From positions 15,946,501 through 16,010,500 of the forward strand of contig CM072341.1 in the NCBI GenBank assembly GCA_036874045.1: a stretch of 64,000 nt of DNA, given 5' to 3'. Source of the DNA: Cymodocea nodosa (lineage: Eukaryota > Streptophyta > Magnoliopsida > Alismatales > Cymodoceaceae). This document shows positions 57,901 to 64,000 of the stretch, one piece after another. The stretch's first letter is position 1. Each line of letters begins with the position of its first letter. The translations under genes and the position numbers were made by a program. The notes under the pieces are model-generated. The model did not search any database and was not told the DNA's origin. It saw only the letters and a list, made by a program, of their open reading frames with translations.

Positions 57901-58459
57901 CGTGCACGGCGACGTCAAGCCACAGACCATTCTCTTCGACGCCGACTTCGAAGCCCACGTCTCGGACTTCGGCCTGGATCAGATGGCGGTGAACGCCGTG
58001 GCCGCTGCTGCACAGCAACAAGGTGGCGGCGGTGCATCGACGTCGACTCCGCCCGTTGGGACTCTGGGATACGTGTCCCCTGAGGTTGCGGTGGCGGGGC
58101 AGCCGTCGAAGGAGAGTGACGTGTACAGCTTCGGGATCGTGCTGCTGGAGCTGTTGACGGGGAAGAGACCGGTGATGTTCGCAGGAGAGGACGAGGACAT
58201 AGTGAAGTGGGTGAAGAGGCAGCTACAGAGGGGTCAGATATCGGAGCTGCTGGAGCCAGGACTGTTGGAACTGGACCCAGAGTCGTCGGAATGGGAGGAG
58301 TTTCTTCTCGGTGTAAAGGTCGGACTCCTCTGCACCACCCCCGACCCGGCTGACCGGCCGCCGATGGCGGACGTCGTCTTCATGCTGGAAGGCTGCAGAG
58401 TGGGCCCAGCCGACATCCCTTCCTCCGCCGACCCCACTTCCCAGCCATCGCCGGCATAA
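54950..58459 (+). CDS. LRR receptor-like kinase, At4g36180/At1g75640 (MUSTACHES) type
   Basis: A single-exon gene of 1169 residues. The start was chosen at MEKRRRQRQPTTK because a hydrophobic signal peptide (LFLFFSFAFFLVSSALS) follows directly; an in-frame ATG 28 codons upstream would bury it. Order: N-terminal LRR cap with CNWRGVLC, about two dozen LRRs (LxxLxLxxNxLxGxIP, ending ELGRIPGLVYLNLSHNHLEG), a CGEPL cap, a basic stop, a membrane helix near residues 770-796, then a kinase domain from about 850. Kinase motifs are SRGRHGLVFKA, HGDVKPQTILFD with Asp988, DFG at 1006, GTLGYVSPEV and SDVYSFGIVLLELLTGKRPV, with C-terminus SSADPTSQPSPA. The VAIK lysine position reads Arg (about 886) and HRD is HGD, as remembered for Arabidopsis members. 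It is a plasma-membrane receptor; Arabidopsis MUSTACHES acts in stomatal symmetry. Orthology versus the paralogue is undecided. Confidence 0.95.
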   Translation: MEKRRRQRQPTTKLFLFFSFAFFLVSSALSHHQQTEIEALIAFRLALSDPLAALSGWNATATGAPCNWRGVLCATATGTVVQLRLPRLRLSGPIAASLSSLTSLRKLSLRSNSLSGSIPDALFSIPALQSLFLQHNALSGHLPPSFSSSIRVLNLADNRLSGSLPSSLPPDLRYLDLSSNEFSDDIPQTMLSSSPNLRSLNLAFNRLTGTIPPSIGRLQLLLYLWLDWNLLQGPIPASLTNCSSLLHLSLQGNGLSGVFPPAIGALPTLQVLVLAHNNLTGSISSSMFYNQSSAMAHPPALRMVQMGSNQFTELQPPQIDLLGPGFSTALQVLDLKNNAISGAFPDWLTNISTLTILDLSGNRFGGSLPAGIGRLEALQVLRLGKNSFDGSVPREIGRCVSLQMLDLEDNLFSGKIPATVGELRALRNLSLGGNLFSGRVPVSLGNLSRLHTLSLSRNNLTGTVSEELLQMSNLTHLDLSGNRFSGAVPDGIGNLVWLETLNLSGNSFTGGIPVAVRNLWSLKVLDMSGMSLSGELPSQLFGLPNLQVVSLADNMFSDRVPVGFSSLSALSRLNLSYNRFSGPIPDTYRYLRSLSVLSLAYNNISGEIPASLAGDSNLTVLELRSNQLSGNIPAELSRLSNLQVLDLGQNELSGQFPPEIAAKRSNISILLLDGNDLTGVIPSKVSALSKLRVLDLSANNLTGSIPEELGRIPGLVYLNLSHNHLEGDIPSTLGSHFTDPSLFSGNADLCGEPLDGKCKVRSAKKKEKQKMILLISIVVGTIAILALLCGCFLLSLVRWRRRFMGGNSVVKKRSPGRRSGSADSGNGSRMGENGGPKLVMFESKITYAETLEATRNFDEENVLSRGRHGLVFKACFNDGTVLSILRLASTSADGAIVVEEAPFRKEAESLGKIRHRNVTVLRGYYAGPPPDVRLLVYDYMPNGNLATLLQEASHQDGHVLNWPMRHLIALGVARGLAFLHASNIVHGDVKPQTILFDADFEAHVSDFGLDQMAVNAVAAAAQQQGGGGASTSTPPVGTLGYVSPEVAVAGQPSKESDVYSFGIVLLELLTGKRPVMFAGEDEDIVKWVKRQLQRGQISELLEPGLLELDPESSEWEEFLLGVKVGLLCTTPDPADRPPMADVVFMLEGCRVGPADIPSSADPTSQPSPA

Positions 58460-61020
58460 CCGCGCCGTATCTCAACCAGTTTTCCATTTTCAATCAGTGT
58501 TCTACCGGTTTTTTCTTCTTGGTTGGTTTGTTTTCTCCATTTCTTTTCCTGGGATTTAGATTTTAATCTCTTAATTAGACCATGTCTTCTGATATGATCC
58601 TAAGTACCTTACTTTTTCTTTACCATCTATCTTGAATTTCTTCGGTATCCTATGGTCACATTTTTTTTTTTTTTTTTAAATAAAAATAAGCATCGTTTTA
58701 TTTAATTTTTTTTATCGTAATTTTGTACTCTCAGTCCACCTTGAAAAATACCATTAATGATTAAAAATTAAATAATGATAACTGCAAGCTGATTTAAATT
58801 AATTTGATCCTTAAAAAATTATCATCATAATTATAAATAAAACTATCGTGTAAATAAAAAAAGATGCCTGAACATTAAAAATTTGTAATCAGCAGCAACA
58901 ACAAATATATCATGAAATAACGTAACGTAGCATAGACAACAGACGCCAAAGTCTAATGCAATAAACAATCAAAAGAAGCCGTCGCATAAATTATTGGATA
59001 TGACTGGTTATTTATTCATCACCATCCAAAAACGTCTCAATCGTTTTTTTGACTTCATCTGATAAACAAAAAGAATAAGTCATCTACAGTAGTCTTTTAG
59101 CTAATTTTAACAAAGAGGCGTTTGGTGCACGCGCCGAAGAGATATGGTTGGATTTTTCGTAATATTCTCAAGGAAAGAAAAGAAAAAAGAAAAAAGAAAA
59201 AAGAAAAAAAGAAACTTACATCACATTTTTGTTTCACCTTAGATTGTCTTGTCCCACCGCTTGTCCATTGTATGTTTTCTGGAACATTCGTTGAAGCCTG
59301 ATTCTCCTGACATTTTCTTCCTCATTTAACTCCTCTACCGCATCCTATTTTTTTCAATACTCCTGCATTCTTACGACTCTACGCAAGGTCTTTTTTTATC
59401 TAGGCTTATATGAAGGAATGATTCCAAACTCGCAAAGGATCAAAGAGAGATTGACAAAAGATGTCATTTTTCAGCTGGTACTGCAATTTTCTTTACATGT
59501 ATCTTATGATTCGAATGTACACGTGTACACGTACATGAACTTAATTCTAATGGCACGTGAAATAATTCATCTAAAAATTAATTGATACCGGGTAGAGGAA
59601 TTCATCGTGCTTACATTTTTCTAGCTTTCCCTAGTCATTTAAAATTTGACTTTCATCAATGCTATTATATTAATTTAATACGTTAGGAAATTAATTACGT
59701 TGGATGATTATTGTCTTCAATGAGACAGGAAAATGGTCATTGGATCATCAATACTGCAGCAATGACCATTCATTTCTATAGTCCTCCGGGTGATAATGTA
59801 GTCAAACAGGAAAGAAACGCCGGCAAACGCATACCTGGTTGAAAATAAACGAATCAAAATACAAAATATAGAGTATTATGAAAACCTAGTTAAAAGAAGA
59901 GGCAAAAAAAAATAGTGTTTCTTAAAGAAATCTTGTCAATGAAGCAACCGTCTTTTGGATATTTTATGATTCAATGCTAATCTTGTTGGGTCGTTATTTG
60001 CATTGAGAGAAGTTACGTTTCAATTTTAGAAATCGTTGCATAGGCCTTTTGCACCTGAAGAAAAATGATTCAACTAAAAAATTGTAGTATCAAAAATTTT
60101 ATAAAATATAAGACGATATCTTTAATTATAATATTATTTTCTATTTATTAAGATGACGTTGCGTTTGGGTCCGTTCTCTTAAATTTTGCGAAACAGACGT
60201 TCAGCCCTGCAAGGAAAATAAATTTAACGCTCTAACGGATTCTTGATCGAATTTTTCACTTAGGTCCTCTGATCAAATTCTTTTCTTTTTAAAGGAACTT
60301 TTTACCTTTATATCCTCATTTTATCTTACAATACATTATTGACCCTTACTCTCTTTTTTGACAATATTCTTAATTTTTTTTTTATGTCTTGACAATTATC
60401 TTTAATATCTTTGTCATCGCACGTGGATGTCACATCTATGATTAACGTTGAAAAAAATAAAATAAAGTGTTCATTTTACCTTTATATGATTATCGTGTGA
60501 AATCGTTCCCGTTAATATCTGTGTACATAGTTAGTTAATTTTTTTTAATATCATATTACATTCATAAGAGGATAAAATGGACATTTCACTTTCTTTCTAA
60601 TATCAGGAAGATAATTGTCAGAGTTTAAAAATATTATAAAAAAAGAAGTACAAATAATATATTATCAGATAAAATAAAGATGCGAGGATAAAAAATCCTT
60701 TTGAAAGAGAGATTTATTCGGTTGCCACGAAAAATCGAGGTGGACTGAAAGCCACGCAAACGTTCGGCGTCGGAAGAAGATACTCGTGACCGGTCACTGC
60801 TTACCGACGGAGGACCACGCAAAGTATTATCTTTTTTTAATTAAAAAAGAAAAATCGAAATTTTATTGGCGAATCAGTGCAGTTTATTTAGTTTATTTTT
60901 TTTTAACCATGTGGCGCAGGTAAGCCGCGTCTAATAATATTTATTAATAGACGGCTTGTAACGGAAGTAGAGAGAAGGCGTCTTCGGTGGTGGCTGTTGA
61001 GGAGGAAGGACGACGAAGTG
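58460..61020. other. Spacer between the receptor kinase and HAD genes
   Basis: Kinase 3' flank, then AT-rich DNA with a purine run near 59173-59212, a small inverted repeat at 59732-59770, and the HAD gene promoter. The last 60 bases before the HAD ATG become GC-rich. No other gene is seen. Confidence 0.5.
59173..59212. repeat. Purine tract, GAAAAAA repeats
   Basis: Several tandem AAAAAAG/GAAAAAA units, with no pyrimidine for about 40 bases. Confidence 0.85.
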
Positions 61021-63107
61021 ATGGCGGCTTACAGCAGGCGCCAGCTACTGCGGTGCCTGACGAATGGTTGTGATGCCACTGGCTTCCGATCTGCTTCTCT
61101 CGCCGCCGCGGCCACCGCCACCACCAGTGCCGGCACTTATAGTACAACCAGTAGTTCGGTGTCGTCGGCGCCTGTGGCAGTGAATCAACCATCCAAGGGC
61201 GCTTTCCAAGGAGGAGACGGTAGCGTCAGCAGCTTGTTCGAGCGTCTGGACTCGTCTTCCGAGTATTACGTGGCTTACAGGAGGTCCATGTGCGGGGGAG
61301 GTCGTATCACGCACAAGGCCCTCCTCGTCGACGCCGTCGGCACCCTTCTCGCTCCATCCCAGCCCATGGCTCAGATCTATAGGAGCATCGGCCGCAAGTA
61401 CGGCGTCGACTACTCCGAGGATGAGATCTTGCACCGCTATCGCTGGGCGTATGGCCAGCCCTGGGGCCGATCTAGACTCAGGCACGCACTTGTCCCTTTT
61501 CCCCTCTCTCTCTCTCTCTCTCTCTCTCCCTCCGTCCTTTACGGCTTAGTCCTAAGTTCTTTTCGTTTTATCAGTTGGTTCGTCATTTTACCGACTGATT
61601 CATTATCGTCATTATCATCTTCTTCTTCGTCTCGGATTGCAGGTATGTGGATGATGGAAGGCCTTTTTGGCAATTCATTGTCAGTTGCTCCACTGGTTGT
61701 TCCGATGCACGGTATTTTGAAGAGCTCTATCAATATTACACCACTGATGAGGTCCCACTCCCTATAACCATTCAAACAATCAATAGATTGAAATGAGTCT
61801 TGTTGATAATCATGTTCGATCTCACAAAACACCGAGCTTCAATTGTTGTTGTCGCGTAGGCTTGGCACCTGTGCGATCCTGACGCAGAGAAAGTTTTCAA
61901 AGCGCTACGCAAGGCCGGTGTGAAGACCGCCATCGTTTCAAACTTCGACACCCGACTCCGCCCTGTGCTGCATGCTCTCAACTGCTACAGTTGGTTTGAT
62001 GCCATCGCCGTTTCTGCTGAGGTGCCTTGCTAAATTATCTTAATTTCTATACTCACTGGTTCAACATCTAAGTTTGCCCCTTCAACGAAATAGCTTGGTT
62101 GTTTCTTAAGCTTAATTATCACTCAAACAAGTACAGAACAACAGGTTTTGTGATTCATTTTAGGTACCATTGATTCTCCCTTTAAAAATATCAGATAGAT
62201 TTCAATCTTGGGATTTTAGACAGGCACTGGTTTGATATGTAGGCACATCATCAGCATGATTGTGCCTCTTCGGTCTAAGGATTCGTCAAACACTACAATC
62301 CAAACACTCAACGGCCTTATCAGTAGAGGTCTGTCGATAATATATGCTGTTTTAAAACACAACTCGAATTAATTGGGTTGGTCAGGTTGTGTTTTGTGTT
62401 TTCATATTTCTCTTGATGACAATATGTTCTTTTAAAGAAATGACGACATCTTCTTATCAACTTCAAAAAATATGTTCTGCTTCATTTTTCTTTCATACCT
62501 GGTCATCTTCAATTCTCCATCCTCTTTCCTAAGGAACTTGTCTCGTACATTCAATTTCTTAAAGATTTGCTGTTACAGGTAGCTGCAGAGAAGCCAAACC
62601 CGACAATATTCTTGAAGGCCTGTGAATCTCTTGGTGTAGAACCAGAGAATGCAGTGCATGTGGGTGACGATCGGAGAAATGATATATGGGGTGCCAGAGA
62701 CGCTGGCTGTGATGCATGGCTTTGGGGAAGTGATGTCTACTCTTTTAAGGAGGTACATCACAAGCTTGATTCTATTTCACTCATTCTGTTGATGGTAATA
62801 TTTTTGGAACGATGGAGAGGAGTATAAACAACTCTAATGTAGTTCATGGCTTCGAACCTAATTAACAAATTGGCCTTATTGCTATAAGTATCTTTTTTTT
62901 TTGAGTTTTCGTATGTTGAATCTATCCTAGGGAGAGATAGACACATATATAATAGAAGCAGGAATGTTGCAGCATATGCTCAAGATGAACTTGTCGAATT
63001 TAATCATATAGAAGCACAAGCTCGAAATGAATGCACTTGTCTACGTCATATAATCCATGAATCTACTGATGGTGCAGGTTGCTCAAAAGATTGGAGTTGA
63101 GGTCTAG
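61021..63107 (+). CDS. HAD-superfamily hydrolase, HDHD3-like
   Basis: Exons: 61021-61481, 61643-61751, 61860-62021, 62579-62752, 63078-63107. Phases fit and give 311 residues plus stop. The first about 95 residues are Ala/Ser/Thr-rich with Arg (MAAYSRRQLLRCLTNGC), likely an organelle presequence. The HAD core follows: motif I ALLVDAVGTLLAPSQP, cap region IYRSIGRKYGVDYSEDEILH, YVDDGRPFWQFIVS, motif II VKTAIVSNFDTRLRP, motif III Lys in VAAEKPNPTIFLKACESL, motif IV VHVGDDRRNDIWGARDAG, and end VAQKIGVEV. The nucleophile Asp of motif I is present, but the usual second Asp is Val (DAVGT). Substrate unknown. The first intron has a GC donor (CAG|GCACGC) and contains a long CT run. The start is the first ATG of the open exon, after a GC-rich leader. 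Confidence 0.92.
61504..61528. repeat. (CT)n tract in HAD intron 1
   Basis: About twelve CT units just downstream of the GC donor of intron 1. Confidence 0.9.
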
Positions 63108-64000
63108 CAAAAGGGAACATTGATGCTCAGTGCTCGAACTGATGCGGTCAGCCTTTGTCAACTAGCGCATTCTTGCTTCTTCCTACCGATGAATTGTAAA
63201 TGCAGCATATGTAATGTACACTTATTAGAAAATAGTGGAAGAGTAAGGGTTCTTCTCGAAAGTTAGACGCCCATACCGAACTATATCATTTCCTTCACCT
63301 TTGATCCTCTGATATGTTTTAGGCGTCCTTGAGCCTCGCATTAACTGAGGTAAGGTATGAGCACCTGTTTCTCTCCCCTTTGGTAAATGAACATTTATGT
63401 TTGTGAGATCATTCATGTAAATTAACCATTCATTCTACCATCTCTCAGATTTCCCAATTTGTTGATCATTCATTCAATAGTTGCAGATGTTGACAAATTC
63501 CAGCAAATCACCTCTATGCCTTATACTATCTTCCTGCCCCTTTCCTTGATCACTTTGTACTTGTAGGACAGCTATAACCGCCAACATAAGGGGATTTTTA
63601 TGCCTTCCTTTTCAATCCTTGTAAACCATCGCCGTTGACTATCAATTCAATTGTATCCTCTCCATTAACATTCACCTTAATATTGTCCAAAGTCCATATT
63701 TGGGTGATCCATTGCTCTTTCCTTATGAGTGACTTCCCATCTCGTGTTGCAGTTAGACGTACCCGTTCTGCTTCTCCGTTAACCGCCACTCTGAAAATCT
63801 TCCCACATCTTACTTTCCAAACCTGCTATATCGTTGTTTGCAACAACATATCCTGTCATGTCCTTCCCATGCACCGTTTTGTAACCATAGTGTAAATTCT
63901 TTCGTATTTCACTAATGACTTCTTAATTGACTTGCACAAATACCTCTTTTTTTTGTTTCTCTTAATGATGCATCATGGAATATCAAAAGTACTCAAGGAA
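63108..64000. other. 3' flank of the HAD gene, right edge of window
   Basis: The presumed 3' UTR and flank. A 63-codon minus-strand frame (63789-63598, MAVNGEAERVRLTATRDGKS...) is open, but I recognise no family, and the window ends shortly after. Nothing firm. Confidence 0.4.

Noticed and set aside
63598..63789. Minus-strand frame near the right edge as a gene
   Set aside because: Short, with no recognisable family and no neighbouring exon in the remaining sequence.
1..64000. A novel multi-gene system (defence island, gene cluster or CRISPR-like array)
   Set aside because: The genes are unrelated plant housekeeping genes on both strands with transposon debris between them; no regular repeat-spacer array and no co-oriented gene cluster is present.

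Overview
This is nuclear DNA of a flowering plant. All eight recognisable genes are plant genes. Seven are split by introns, plastid targeting leaders occur, and AT-rich spacers are loaded with LTR retrotransposons and small DNA transposons. GC-rich coding sequence in an AT-rich background, with long retroelement-filled introns, suggests a monocot outside the grasses (a banana/ginger-type relative would fit). That placement is an inference the sequence alone does not prove. No RNA gene, CRISPR array or bacterial operon was seen.

Layout, left to right. 1-12.9 kb: a minus-strand adenine phosphoribosyltransferase (APT) gene. Its intron 4 is split by a 4.86-kb Ty1/copia element with a target-site duplication, and its last small exon was not found. 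13.6-14.9 kb: a minus-strand plastid rhodanese-domain protein of the STR14 type, with one GC-AG intron. 16.1-30.6 kb: a minus-strand universal-stress-protein-like (adenine nucleotide alpha hydrolase-like) gene. Four exons lie at 16.1-17.4 kb, and a phase-compatible leader exon lies 13 kb away at 30.4-30.6 kb; the intron between them is full of decayed retrotransposons and a MITE-like element. 30.9-35.9 kb: a plus-strand METTL23-type methyltransferase, head to head with that leader exon across about 320 bp. 36.2-37.9 kb: a short, internally deleted Ty3/gypsy-like element with both LTRs. 39.6-42.7 kb: a minus-strand PRP4-like WD40 protein of the U4/U6 snRNP. 45.0-48.5 kb: a minus-strand plant-specific protein of unknown function. 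54.9-58.5 kb: a plus-strand intronless LRR receptor-like kinase of the At4g36180/At1g75640 type. 61.0-63.1 kb: a plus-strand HAD-family hydrolase with a second GC-AG intron.

Exon models were built by hand. I located donors and acceptors, checked reading phase across each junction, and compared the result with remembered family features. Except for APT (open at its 3' end), each model sums to a whole number of codons ending in a stop.

The genes do not form a pathway: purine salvage, plastid sulfur-transfer-like function, stress/nucleotide binding, protein methylation, pre-mRNA splicing, receptor signalling and a HAD hydrolase sit side by side as ordinary plant housekeeping genes. I found no convincing undescribed system. 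The observations most worth checking are the 13-kb leader intron with its shared promoter, a family of four MITE-like elements (three with TTA flanks), the two GC-AG introns, altered catalytic residues in the receptor kinase and the HAD protein, and the conserved gene of unknown function.
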